Positions 1 to 7,872 are shown, counted from the stretch's first letter. The stretch is DNA of 64,000 nucleotides from Solihabitans fulvus (GCF_008386585.1 NZ_VUOB01000041.1:186252-250251), one strand, 5' to 3'. Made by a program: numbers and translations. Notes: generated by a model not told the origin, from the letters alone.

Positions 1-184
1 GCCGGCCGGTCGTCCGCGACGGCGGGTCCTCGGCGCGGGCCTCGGCCAGGATCGCCGCGACGCCGACGCCGTCCGGCGCTGGCTCCTCCTGGATGGCCTC
101 GCGCAGGGCGTCGCGCAGCTCGTCGAGGCGGCCGGTGAGGTCGCCGGGCTCCGCGGACCTGTCGTGGCTTCCGTTAGCGGTCAT
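1..184 (-). CDS. Hypothetical protein downstream of an ECF sigma factor (partial)
   Basis: Only the first 61 codons are visible; the rest lies beyond the left edge. The ATG at 184 overlaps the 3' end of the sigma-factor gene by 11 bp, so the two are probably translated together. The visible N-terminus is hydrophilic and acidic, rich in Asp, Glu and Ala, with no membrane segment yet. Genes in this position are often anti-sigma factors or membrane proteins controlled with the sigma factor, but nothing visible proves that here. I do not recognise the family. Confidence 0.6.
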   Translation of the reverse strand, partial: MTANGSHDRSAEPGDLTGRLDELRDALREAIQEEPAPDGVGVAAILAEARAEDPPSRTTGR

Positions 185-770
185 GGTCGTTCCCCCTGCC
201 ACGTCGTCCCGGTCGTGCCGCGAATCGGCGTTCGGGATTGCCGACCACCTCGGCCACCCTGGCCCGCGCGGTGGAGACGTACTTGCGCACCGTCGCCCGG
301 TCGCAGCCGAGCACCTCGGCGGTCTCGTCGTCGGAGATCTCCCAGAAGCGCAGCACGAGCGCGGTCCGCAGCTGCTCGGGGAGCTTGCCGATGGCCCTGA
401 GCGTGTCGCTGAGTTCCTGCCAGTGCTCGGGATCGCGCTGGCGCTGCACCAGCACCCGGTAGGTGCCGCGCTGCCAGCCGGTCAGCTCGTCGGTCAGCTC
501 GCCGGGTCGTTCCAGGCTGCGGGCCTGGTCGATGATCAGGTTGCACATCGTCCTGACCAGCCAGGCCCGCTTCGAGGTGTGCACGGTGTCCCAGCGCCGC
601 CAGAGCCGCACGAACGCGTCGTGCGCGGCTCCCTCGCCGTCCAGGTTCGGGGCCATCATCGCGGCGATGCGCAGCAGCCGGGTGTGTTCCTCGTCGTAGA
701 GCTGGGTGAACTCCGCGTGCCGGGCCTCTGGCTCGGCGTCATCCTTGGGTTGCGCGGGAGGTTCGGTCAC
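174..770 (-). CDS. ECF-type RNA polymerase sigma factor
   Basis: This is a 198-aa extracytoplasmic-function sigma factor that would direct RNA polymerase to a small set of promoters. Region 2 lies at about residues 20-85 (FTQLYDEEHTRLLRIAAMM, then AFVRLWRRWDTV). Region 4 lies at about 125-180, with a clear helix-turn-helix (DDETAEVLGCDRATVRKYV). The length is normal for a two-region ECF factor with no added domain. An arginine-rich tail follows region 4. Its stop codon lies inside the next gene, which is the usual place for a partner or anti-sigma gene. The signal it answers to is unknown. Confidence 0.9.
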   Translation of the reverse strand: MTEPPAQPKDDAEPEARHAEFTQLYDEEHTRLLRIAAMMAPNLDGEGAAHDAFVRLWRRWDTVHTSKRAWLVRTMCNLIIDQARSLERPGELTDELTGWQRGTYRVLVQRQRDPEHWQELSDTLRAIGKLPEQLRTALVLRFWEISDDETAEVLGCDRATVRKYVSTARARVAEVVGNPERRFAARPGRRGRGNDHDR

Positions 771-951
771 CGCACGTCCCAGCCGGTCGGTTCTCCTGTC
801 GCCACGGCGTCGACGCCGGTCGGATCTGTCATCTCCCGCCCTCCCTCCTGGGAGTGTGGACCAGTCCTGCTTTGGTCCCTCACCTCAAGGACGGATGGGG
901 CGCGCGATTGTGGACGCGCCTTTCTCGCCGCGGGCTCAGGGCCGCGTGCTC

Positions 952-990
952 GGGTGCCCAGTTCGGGTGCTGAGTTCGGGTGCTCAGTTC
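952..990 (-). repeat. Three 13-bp tandem repeats across a stop codon
   Basis: Three adjacent 13-bp units lie at 978-990, 965-977 and 952-964. On the minus strand each reads GAACTSRGCACCC. The first holds the TGA stop (986-984) of the START-domain gene, and the other two lie just downstream of the stop. This is one of at least ten stop-spanning duplications in the window. Confidence 0.8.
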
Positions 991-1490
991 GCCGCGACGG
1001 CCTCGGGCGGGCGCCCAAGCCCCGCGCGCACCAGCCGAACCCACGGCGACCACCGCGCCGGCCTGGCCGGCGGGTGCCCGACGGCGACGGCGGCCAGGTC
1101 GAGCAGGTCCTCGATCAGGGCGTCGTGCATCCAGCGGATCGCCAGCGGCCACGCGACGCGCCCTGAGCCGACCGGCGTGCCGACGACGGTGTGCCGGACC
1201 ACGCAGGTGCCCGGCGAGGCGCCGTCGAGGACTTCGAGGGTGTGCGTACCCCTGAGCTTGGCCGGTTCGAAAGTGAACTCGGCCAGCCGTCCCGGCCGGT
1301 AGGCGGTGCAGGAGTAGCGGATCGGGCCGTGCCCGCCGATCGCGCCGACGGCGAGCGGCCGGTCCAGCACCAGCGGCGGCCAGTTCTGGCCAGGCCACAG
1401 GGAATTGCCCGGCTCGGCGATCCGGTCGAGCAACTCGCCGACGCGCTCGGCCGGCACGGGCAGCGCGCGTTCGTGGACGTTCCTGATCAT
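984..1490 (-). CDS. SRPBCC/START-like (polyketide cyclase-type) domain protein
   Basis: This 168-aa protein begins MIRNVHERALPVPAERVGELL, the usual opening of the SRPBCC fold, which binds hydrophobic ligands in a deep pocket. Conserved-looking features are the WPGQNWPPL stretch and the C-terminal helix around RWMHDALIEDLLD. A GGAGG ribosome site lies 8 nt before the ATG at 1490; an in-frame GTG at 1499 is an alternative. The gene is divergent from a TetR regulator, and four operator-like 8-mers fill the 57-bp gap, so it is probably the regulator's target. The ligand is unknown. Confidence 0.75.
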   Translation of the reverse strand: MIRNVHERALPVPAERVGELLDRIAEPGNSLWPGQNWPPLVLDRPLAVGAIGGHGPIRYSCTAYRPGRLAEFTFEPAKLRGTHTLEVLDGASPGTCVVRHTVVGTPVGSGRVAWPLAIRWMHDALIEDLLDLAAVAVGHPPARPARWSPWVRLVRAGLGRPPEAVAAN

Positions 1491-1501
1491 GTCGAACACC
1501 T

Positions 1502-1543
1502 CCGTACGGTCCCGTATGGAACTGACCGTACGGTAGCGTACGG
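1502..1543. promoter_or_regulatory. Four-fold CCGTACGG operator in a divergent promoter
   Basis: The palindrome CCGTACGG or a one-base variant occurs at 1502-1509, 1512-1519 (CCGTATGG), 1526-1533 and 1536-1543 (GCGTACGG). The spacing is 10, 14 and 10 bp, so two pairs lie about one helical turn apart inside each pair. They fill the gap between the divergent START-domain and TetR genes. This is what would be expected of a TetR operator bound by two dimers, controlling both genes. Confidence 0.75.
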
Positions 1544-1547
1544 AACC

Positions 1548-2138
1548 GTGGCGGAGAAGAGCGCGGGACAGCGACGGCGGACACGGTCGGACTGGGCGGC
1601 CGCGGCGCTGCGCGCGCTCGCCGAGGGCGGCGTCGCGGCCGTCGCGGTGGAACCGGTCGCCGCCAGCCTCGGCGCCACCAAGGGCAGCGTGTACTGGCAC
1701 TTCCCGAACCGGGAGGCGCTGCTGACCGCGGCCCTGGAACTGTGGGAGACCGAGCACACCGAGGCGGTGATCGAGCTGCTCGAACCGATCGCCGAGCCGT
1801 TGGCCAAGCTGCGCACGCTGTTCAGTGCCGTGCTGGAGGACACCGACAACCGGGTGCTGCTCGCGCTGCTCGCCTCGGCGGAGGACCCGGTGGTCGCGCC
1901 CGTGCTCGGCCGGGTCACCGAACGCCGGATCGGTTACCTGGCAACGTTGTTCGGCGAACTCGGCTGGACGCCGACGCAGTCCCGTCGGCGCGCGGTGCTG
2001 GCGTACGCGGCCTACGTCGGCCAGGCGCAGCTGATGCGCAGCTCGCCGAAGATGTTGCCGGCCAACAAGGTCGGCCGGCGCGCCTACCTGGACGACGCGC
2101 TGCACGCGCTGGGCGTGCCGCCGGCTTCGAAGGGTTAA
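1548..2138 (+). CDS. TetR/AcrR-family transcriptional regulator
   Basis: This 196-aa repressor starts at the GTG at 1548 (VAEKSAGQRRR). It has an N-terminal TetR helix-turn-helix at about residues 12-55; the recognition part is VAASLGATKGSVYWHFPNREALLTA. The C-terminal ligand domain runs to the end and resembles the common actinobacterial type (LFGELGWTPTQSRRRAVLAYAAYVG). The reading frame is open further upstream, but that part is antisense to the neighbouring gene and crosses the operator. The operator overlaps its start region, so autoregulation is likely. The inducer is unknown. Confidence 0.85.
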   Translation: MAEKSAGQRRRTRSDWAAAALRALAEGGVAAVAVEPVAASLGATKGSVYWHFPNREALLTAALELWETEHTEAVIELLEPIAEPLAKLRTLFSAVLEDTDNRVLLALLASAEDPVVAPVLGRVTERRIGYLATLFGELGWTPTQSRRRAVLAYAAYVGQAQLMRSSPKMLPANKVGRRAYLDDALHALGVPPASKG

Positions 2139-2227
2139 CCCAGACCCGCTCGTTGCAGCCCGATTAGTCCTTTCCGGTGACTTCAGGAGACAATGGGGTC
2201 ACCGACAGGCGATGACCGGGAGGCGGA

Positions 2228-3712
2228 GTGGACGGACTCACGACCGCGCTCGGCATCGGTGCCGTGGTGTTGCTCGTGTCCGTCATTGCGGTGCGGGTCT
2301 CCACCAGGCTCGGCCTGCCCTCGCTGCTGCTGTATCTCGGCATCGGCGTGCTGCTGGGAGAATCCGGGCTGGGCATCCGTTTCGACGACGCCCAGCTGAC
2401 CCAGGCGCTCGGCATCTCCGCGCTGGTGCTCATCCTCAGCGAGGGCGGCCTGACCACGCGCTGGTCGGACGTCCGGCCCGCGCTCGGGCTCGGCGTCGTG
2501 CTGTCCACTGTGGGCGTCGGCGTCAGCATCGCCGTCACCGGCACCGCGCTGCACTTCCTGCTCGGCCTCGACTGGCGCGTCGGGCTGTTGTGGGGCGCCG
2601 TGTTGTCCTCGACCGACGCGGCGGCCGTGTTCAGCGTGCTGCGCTCGGTCCGCGTCGGCAAACGCCTGGCCGGCACGCTGGAACTGGAGTCCGGCCTCAA
2701 CGACGCGCCCGTCTTCATCGCCGTCGTGCTGCTCGCCTCCGGTGACCTGAGCTGGACCGCGCCGCTGCTGCTGGTCTACGAACTCGGCGTCGGCGCGGTG
2801 CTCGGCTGCGCGCTCGGCTGGATCGGCGCCGCCGCGCTGCGTCGCGCCGCCCTGCCGGCCACCGGCCTGTACCCGCTGGCCACCGTCGCGGTGTGCGTGC
2901 TGGCCTATGCGGCCGGCGACCTCGCGCACGCGTCCGGACTCCTCGCCACCTACACGGCCGGACTGATGCTGGGCAACGCCAAGCTGCCGCACCGGTCCGA
3001 CACGCTGTCCTTCGCCGAGGGGCTCGGCTGGTTGGCGCAGATCGGCCTGTTCGTCCTTTTGGGACTGTTCGCCGCGCCGGGCCGGCTGCTGCACGCCGTG
3101 GTGCCCGCGCTCGTCGCGGGCGCGGTGTTGCTGTTGCTGGCCCGCCCGCTGTCGGTGCTGCTGTCCGCGCTGCCGTTCCGGATGCCCTGGCGGGAACAGG
3201 CGTTCCTGTCCTGGTCCGGGCTGCGCGGCGCGGTGCCGATCGTGCTCGCGCTCGTCCCGCTGACCAGGGGAGTGCCCGACGCGCAACACCTGGTGGACGT
3301 GGTGTTCGTGCTCGTCATCGTGCTGACCCTGGTGCAGGGCAGCACGTTGCCGCTTGCGGCGCGGTGGCTCGGCCTCGCCAGGCCGACCTCGGAACCGAGG
3401 GAGATCGAGGTCGACTCCGCGCCGCTGGACGAGCTCGGCGCGAACCTCGTGCAGGTGCGGATCCAGCCGGGATCCCGGCTGCACGGCGTGTACCTGTCCG
3501 AGCTGCGGCTGCCGACCGGCGCGACGGTCAGCCTCGTGGTGCGCGAGGGCGCGGGCTTCACCCCGAAGGCCACCACCCGTCTCCAGGAGCGCGACCAGCT
3601 GCTGGTGGTGACCACCGAGGCCGCCCGCACCGCGACCGAGCAGCGCATCCGGGCCGTGGACCGCGCGGGCCGCTACGCCCGCTGGAAGGGCGAGTCGGGC
3701 TCCGCCGACTGA
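2228..3712 (+). CDS. Potassium/proton antiporter, CPA1 (NhaP2/CvrA type)
   Basis: This 494-aa membrane protein exchanges K+ or Na+ for H+. About twelve hydrophobic segments fill residues 1-385. Family motifs include SSTDAAAVFSVL and ELESGLNDAPVFIAVVLL, which carry the conserved ion-site acidic residues. After the membrane domain, residues about 400-480 form a soluble TrkA-C-like domain (LVQVRIQPGSRLHGVYLSEL), typical of NhaP2-type K+/H+ antiporters. It starts at a GTG at 2228 after AGGCGGA. It stands alone between the TetR gene and the SAM-IV riboswitch unit. A role in K+ or pH balance is inferred from the family. Confidence 0.88.
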   Translation: MDGLTTALGIGAVVLLVSVIAVRVSTRLGLPSLLLYLGIGVLLGESGLGIRFDDAQLTQALGISALVLILSEGGLTTRWSDVRPALGLGVVLSTVGVGVSIAVTGTALHFLLGLDWRVGLLWGAVLSSTDAAAVFSVLRSVRVGKRLAGTLELESGLNDAPVFIAVVLLASGDLSWTAPLLLVYELGVGAVLGCALGWIGAAALRRAALPATGLYPLATVAVCVLAYAAGDLAHASGLLATYTAGLMLGNAKLPHRSDTLSFAEGLGWLAQIGLFVLLGLFAAPGRLLHAVVPALVAGAVLLLLARPLSVLLSALPFRMPWREQAFLSWSGLRGAVPIVLALVPLTRGVPDAQHLVDVVFVLVIVLTLVQGSTLPLAARWLGLARPTSEPREIEVDSAPLDELGANLVQVRIQPGSRLHGVYLSELRLPTGATVSLVVREGAGFTPKATTRLQERDQLLVVTTEAARTATEQRIRAVDRAGRYARWKGESGSAD

Positions 3713-3815
3713 TATGGAATCCCGCGTCTGCGGGTTCCCCTGAGGGATACACGGTCGCTCCCAGGATGTGGGCGAGGGTCGCGGAGCCGAAATTCGTCGG
3801 CTAAGGTCGGATTCA

Positions 3816-3896
3816 AGGTCATGAGCGCCAGCGTCAAGCCCCGGCTCGCTGGCCGGCAACCCTCCAACCGCGGTGGGGTGCCCCGGGTGAGGACCT
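3816..3896 (+). promoter_or_regulatory. SAM-IV riboswitch aptamer
   Basis: This leader contains the hallmark SAM-IV core: AGGTC at 3816-3820 pairs with GACCT at 3892-3896 as the closing stem. Between them lie ATGAGCGCCAGCGTCAAGCC, the GGCTCGCTGGCCGGCAACCC region and a GGGGTGCCCCGGGTGA arm. SAM-IV elements are actinobacterial S-adenosylmethionine sensors usually found before sulfur-metabolism genes. Here it precedes a cysteine-desulfurase-like gene by about 70 nt. The call comes from sequence pattern only; a covariance search was not run. Confidence 0.85.
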
Positions 3897-3926
3897 GGTC
3901 CGTCGCGGGTCGCGGCGGGCAAGCGC

Positions 3927-3959
3927 GGACCCCTCGCGGGTCCCCAGGGACCCCGGAGG
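3927..3959 (+). promoter_or_regulatory. Mutually exclusive hairpins before the Shine-Dalgarno site
   Basis: GGGTCC at 3938-3943 can pair upstream with GGACCC (3927-3932, 5-nt loop) or downstream with GGACCC (3948-3953, 4-nt loop). Both cannot form at once. The downstream hairpin ends one base before the ribosome site GGAGG (3955-3959), which lies 6 nt before the ATG at 3966. This could be the switch part of the SAM-IV element, acting on translation start. Confidence 0.55.
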
Positions 3960-3965
3960 TCTGTC

Positions 3966-5315
3966 ATGACGCTCGCCGTGCCCCAGGCCCGTACCGCCGC
4001 CTCGACGGCCCCGATCCCCGCCGTGGTCGGCGGATCGCTGCGGGTGCCGCTGGTCACCGGCGAGCACGTCGACTACGCGAACCTCGACCACGCGGCCAGC
4101 GCGCCCTGTCTGACGCCGGTCCGCGACGCCGTCGACGAGCTGCTGCCCTGGTACGCCAGCGTGCACCGCGGCGCGGGCTTCGCCTCCCAGGTGTCCACCC
4201 GCGTCTACGAGCAGGCCAGGAACGCGCTGCGGCGCTTCCTCGGCGCGCGCTCCACCGACGCGGTCGTGTTCACCCGCAACACCACCGACTCGCTGAACCT
4301 GTTGGCCCGCAGCCTGCCCAGGCACACCTCGGTGGTGCTGTTCGACACCGAGCACCACGCCGCGCTGCTGCCGTGGCGCGGCCCGAACGTGCGCCGCGTG
4401 CAGACCCCGGCGACGCCGGCCGCCGCCGCGCTCGCCCTCGACGAGGCGCTGGCCGCCACGCCGGAGGGCCCGCGCCTGGTCGTGCTCACCGGGGCGTCCA
4501 ACGTCACCGGCGAGCTGTGGCCCGTCGCCGAGCTGGCCAGGATCGCCCGCCGGCACGGCGCGCGCGTGGCGCTGGACGCCGCGCAGCTCGCCCCGCACCG
4601 GCCGATCAACGTCCGGACGCTGGACGTCGACTACGTCGCGCTGTCCGGCCACAAGCTCTACGCGCCCTTCGGCGCCGGTGCGCTGGTCGGCAAGGCCGAC
4701 TGGTTGCAGGCCGCCGAGCCGTACCTCGTCGGCGGCGGCGCGACCCGTCAGGTCACCGACTGGGGCGACCACCTCGGCGTGGCCTGGTCGGCGGTGCCCG
4801 AGCGGCACGAGGCCGGCTCGCCCAACGTGGTCGGCGTGCACGCCCTCGCCACGGCCTGCGACGTGCTCGGGCAGCAGTGGGACGCGGTCAACGCGCACGA
4901 GCAGGCCCTGCTGCGCCGCCTGCGCGCGGGCCTGGCCTCCGTGCCCGGCCTGCGCGAGCTGAGCCTGTTCGGCTCGGGCCACGACCGGGTGGGCGTGGTC
5001 AGCTTCACCGTCGACGGCCAGGACATCGGCCTGCTGGCCGCCGCGCTGGCCGCCGAGTACGGCATCGGCGTGCGCGACGGGGCGTTCTGCGCGCACGTGG
5101 CGACGACCCGGCTGCTGCGTCAGGCGGGTTCGGACGACACCCGCGCGCTGCGCGCCAGCCTCGGGCTCGGCAGCACGGCCGAGCACGTCGACCGCCTGGT
5201 GCACGCGCTGCGCACGCTCGTCGCGGACGGCCCGAACTGGCGCTACCGCAAGGACGACGGCCGTTGGGTGCCGGAGCAGGACAGCCGCCCGCTGCCGCCG
5301 TTCCTCGCGGGCTGA
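3966..5315 (+). CDS. Class V aminotransferase / cysteine desulfurase-like PLP enzyme
   Basis: This 449-aa fold-type I PLP enzyme has the class V signature VDYVALSGHKLYAPFGAGAL, with K230 as the likely Schiff-base lysine. Other family elements are NTTDSLNLL, the TEHHAALLPW motif, and LDAAQLAPH, whose Asp binds the PLP ring nitrogen. The extra C-terminal part (GPNWRYRKDDGRWVPEQDSRPLPP) is not part of the core fold. A SAM-IV riboswitch controls it, so its substrate is probably a sulfur amino acid or a related compound. A strong GGAGG site sets the ATG start. The 3' end overlaps the convergent sigma-GAF gene by 73 bp. Confidence 0.85.
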   Translation: MTLAVPQARTAASTAPIPAVVGGSLRVPLVTGEHVDYANLDHAASAPCLTPVRDAVDELLPWYASVHRGAGFASQVSTRVYEQARNALRRFLGARSTDAVVFTRNTTDSLNLLARSLPRHTSVVLFDTEHHAALLPWRGPNVRRVQTPATPAAAALALDEALAATPEGPRLVVLTGASNVTGELWPVAELARIARRHGARVALDAAQLAPHRPINVRTLDVDYVALSGHKLYAPFGAGALVGKADWLQAAEPYLVGGGATRQVTDWGDHLGVAWSAVPERHEAGSPNVVGVHALATACDVLGQQWDAVNAHEQALLRRLRAGLASVPGLRELSLFGSGHDRVGVVSFTVDGQDIGLLAAALAAEYGIGVRDGAFCAHVATTRLLRQAGSDDTRALRASLGLGSTAEHVDRLVHALRTLVADGPNWRYRKDDGRWVPEQDSRPLPPFLAG

Positions 5316-6430
5316 CCGACCGTCCTGGTCAACTCCTGGTGCAGCCGCAGGCCGATCGTGTCGACCTGACGCCGGATGGCCTGCGGCACGGTCGTCTGGG
5401 TTCCGGTCAGGTTCAACACGCACGACACGCGCCCGTCCCACGGGTCAAGAACGGGCACAGCGACGCAGGCGAGATCGTGCTGAGTCTGTACGGAGTGTTC
5501 CCATCGACTGACCGCCATGGTTCTCCTGGTCATGAGGGCGAGCGCGATGCCGTTGACGCCGGCGTGCCTGATGTCCCACCTGGCGCCCGCGACGAAACCC
5601 AGCTTCTCGGCGGCATCCTGTGTTCTCCGGTCGCCGTCCCGCCACAGCACCACGCCGTCACCGTCGACGACGACCATCATCTGTCCGGTGGCCTCGGCCA
5701 GCGCGGTCATGGCGGACAGCACCCATGAGTGCGTTGCGAGCTGGGACGTTCGGCGTCGGTGCATCACCTCGTCCGGGCTGGGGGTCTCCATCTCGACGCC
5801 GCGCTCAGGATCCAGCTGAAGGTACTTGGCCACCCGCCACGCCCGATCGATCACCGGGCGCGGGAGGAGCGGAAGGGGCTCTCCTCGGTGGAACGCGTCG
5901 TAGATCCTTTCTCCCGAACGCATCCATCGGCGGGATTCGCGATCGCCGCCAACCGTGAACGGTTCGAGCGTTCTGCGCGCATGTCGACGGTTCGAGCGGA
6001 CCGTCGCCGGTGACGCGCCCAACGCGTCGGCGATCTCGTTGGGCTGGTACCCGTCGTAGAGTCCGGCCACGACCTGCCGTTGTCGTTGCGGCAGGATCGC
6101 CAGGAGTTCTCGCACGGTGTCGATCTCGCGATCCCGGTGACAGATGTCGGCGGCGGAGAGCTCACGTGGTCGGCCAGTCCAGTTCTCGGCCCTGATCTGG
6201 TCGCGGAGTTGGCACTTCTTCATGGCGGACAACGTGTACATCGCCGCCCGGCGAAGATAGGCGCCCCGGTTCCGCACCTGTGTCGCGCGACTGAAAGTCT
6301 TCATCAGCACCAGCTGCACCGCATCCTCGGCGTCGAACCAACTCGCCCCTTTCTGAACCAGAAAGCGCACCAATGGGTGACGCCACTGCGTGAAGAAATC
6401 CTCGAACGGGACGAGGGCAGTGCTACTCAT
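5243..6430 (-). CDS. Sigma-70-like factor fused to a C-terminal GAF sensor domain
   Basis: The 395-aa product joins two modules. Residues 1-160 look like an ECF sigma factor: region 2 (FEDFFTQWRHPLVRFLVQ, DAEDAVQLVLMKTF) and region 4 (LPQRQRQVVAGLYDG, then NEIADALGASPATVRSN). Residues about 225-375 resemble the AcoR-type GAF domain (MMVVVDGDGVVLWRDG, GARWDIRHAGVNGIALAL, CVAVPVLDPWDGRVSCVLNL), which senses small molecules. A DNA-binding sigma domain with a built-in sensor suggests direct ligand control with no anti-sigma factor. The ATG at 6430 overlaps the end of a small upstream ORF. The tail (about 24 codons) is antisense to the aminotransferase gene, so the true C-terminus deserves a check. 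Confidence 0.8.
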   Translation of the reverse strand: MSSTALVPFEDFFTQWRHPLVRFLVQKGASWFDAEDAVQLVLMKTFSRATQVRNRGAYLRRAAMYTLSAMKKCQLRDQIRAENWTGRPRELSAADICHRDREIDTVRELLAILPQRQRQVVAGLYDGYQPNEIADALGASPATVRSNRRHARRTLEPFTVGGDRESRRWMRSGERIYDAFHRGEPLPLLPRPVIDRAWRVAKYLQLDPERGVEMETPSPDEVMHRRRTSQLATHSWVLSAMTALAEATGQMMVVVDGDGVVLWRDGDRRTQDAAEKLGFVAGARWDIRHAGVNGIALALMTRRTMAVSRWEHSVQTQHDLACVAVPVLDPWDGRVSCVLNLTGTQTTVPQAIRRQVDTIGLRLHQELTRTVGQPARNGGSGRLSCSGTQRPSSLR

Positions 6431-6596
6431 GGCGACCTCCGCCTGCCGCGTGCCGAGTTCGCTGGCTCGCCGGCCGACCGTGCTTTCGCCTGGTCCGCGA
6501 CCTGGAGACGCTCGACAGGAGAACCTCTCTGGCGTCGAGTGCGCCCCTGAGCGCCGCCACGGCGAGCCCGCCATACAGGATGATGTTGCTGGACAA
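6423..6596 (-). CDS. Possible small ORF coupled to the sigma-GAF gene
   Basis: This possible 57-aa peptide starts at a TTG (6596) with AGGAG six nt upstream and ends at a TAG that overlaps the sigma-GAF start by 8 bp. The first part (SSNIILYGGLAVAALRGAL) is hydrophobic enough for one membrane helix, and the tail is very basic. An ATG at 6653 would extend it to 76 aa. Codon third positions are mostly G or C, more so in the first half. It might be a small membrane partner of the sensor-sigma protein or only a translational coupler. No family is recognised. Confidence 0.35.
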   Translation of the reverse strand: MSSNIILYGGLAVAALRGALDAREVLLSSVSRSRTRRKHGRPASQRTRHAAGGGRHE

Positions 6597-6872
6597 GGTC
6601 GTCTCCTCTGGGTCTACAACACTGGAAACCTCAGTGGTTGGAAACATGTGCATTCTCTGGTGTCAGCGGCGCGTAGTTGCGTGCAACGCTAGCTGGGTGA
6701 AACTGGCGGGTGTGCGATGTCGGGCAAAGGCCGCCGCGACAATAAATTAAGCATTCTGCGATATTGCATATGCTGGCGGAGCGGCAAACCGGGGCCCCGG
6801 ACGCGCGGCCGGCGTCCGGTGAAGTTGTCGAACAGCCAGGCTGGGCGCGAGATCGGTGCCTATCATCGCCCG

Positions 6873-6965
6873 GTGACCACTGTGTTGATCATCGGTGCTG
6901 GCGACATGGGCGACCAGGCCGCGCGGCTGGACTCCGTGCTGGCGACGACCCACCCGACGACCTGA
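6873..6965 (+). pseudogene. Possible remnant of a Rossmann-fold gene N-terminus
   Basis: A GTG at 6873 opens 30 codons reading VTTVLIIGAGDMGDQAARLD before a TGA. TVLIIGAGDMG is a classic dinucleotide-binding start (GxGxxG). A real enzyme would need over 200 further residues, which are absent, so this looks like the stub of a deleted oxidoreductase gene. Short CGACGACC-like repeats follow the stop. The rest of 6597-7008 holds an A+T-rich promoter-like stretch (about 6735-6775) and no other gene I can support. Confidence 0.35.
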
Positions 6966-7008
6966 CCGACGACCTTCCACCCCCAGCGACACGCGAGAGG
7001 AATCCGCA

Positions 7009-7872
7009 GTGACCGACGATCGGCCCGAGCTGGTTGGCGGCTGGGAACTCGCCCGATACGGCCACACCGAGAACTACCGCAAGCGATTGGCCAACAACGT
7101 CACGGTCATCGCGAACTGGGACAACGAGTCCGGCACCGGCAGCGTGGAGGCCCGCGTCGAGCCGCTGGGGATCGGGCGGACGCTGACCAGCAGCCGCAGG
7201 AAGTTCCGGGACAAGGAGGCGTTCTGGACCGCCGCGCACTGCGTGGTGGAGATGGCCGCGAACCTGCCGTCGCTGGGTGCGGGACGCGAGAGCCCAGCCG
7301 ACTTCGGACTGTCCGGGGAGGTCGCCGGGACCGTCGAGGCCGAACCCGGCAGTGCCGGTGTCCCGGAGGCCGAGCTGACCTTCACCCTGGTCGACGGCCG
7401 GACGGTGACCCTGACCCTCTCCGACGAGCAGGCGTTCGACCTGTGCCGGCGCATCGACAAACTCGACAGCTACGTCTGGTTCGAGCAGCGCGCCGAGAAC
7501 GAGGACGACGCCGACGACGCGGACGACGGGGACGAGGGCGCTGACGACGCTGGCGAGGACGGCGTCGGCGTCGAGGTTGAGACCGTCGAGGCTGCGGCCG
7601 TCGAGGTGCCCGATGTCAGCGCGGTCCGGTCGGGCCCGGACACCGGCCATGACGTGGTGACGATCCTGGACGCCCAGTTCGGGATCACCGAGGACTACCT
7701 CATGGCGCACGTCGACTGGTCCGCCCTGATCGTCGTGGGTGAACCCGCCGTGAGTTCGCTGATCGAGCGGGGTGCCGAGCTGGTCGCCGCGTTGCGGCCG
7801 CGGTGGGATCCGGTCGTCCTGGATCGGCCCGGTGAGCAGTGGGTCGTCGTGCGCCGCGCCGACCTGGTGTAG
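7009..7872 (+). CDS. Hypothetical protein with an acidic Asp-rich linker
   Basis: This 287-aa protein starts at the GTG at 7009 after GAGAGG. The N-terminal half (residues 1-165) looks like a folded alpha/beta domain with no signal peptide. A strongly acidic, low-complexity linker follows (about residues 168-205, mostly Asp, Glu, Ala and Gly). The C-terminal domain (about 210-287) begins VVTILDAQFGITEDYLMAHVDW. No catalytic motif or family is recognised. It stands alone between the Rossmann remnant and the GNAT unit. Confidence 0.65.
   Translation: MTDDRPELVGGWELARYGHTENYRKRLANNVTVIANWDNESGTGSVEARVEPLGIGRTLTSSRRKFRDKEAFWTAAHCVVEMAANLPSLGAGRESPADFGLSGEVAGTVEAEPGSAGVPEAELTFTLVDGRTVTLTLSDEQAFDLCRRIDKLDSYVWFEQRAENEDDADDADDGDEGADDAGEDGVGVEVETVEAAAVEVPDVSAVRSGPDTGHDVVTILDAQFGITEDYLMAHVDWSALIVVGEPAVSSLIERGAELVAALRPRWDPVVLDRPGEQWVVVRRADLV

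Noticed and set aside
767..1018. 83-codon minus-strand ORF between the sigma factor and START-domain genes
   Set aside because: Arg/Pro-rich low-complexity translation with no ribosome site; it overlaps the START-domain gene end and its repeats.
2183..4057. 624-codon minus-strand open frame
   Set aside because: It is antisense to the antiporter and runs through the SAM-IV riboswitch; low-complexity Gln/Arg/His content.
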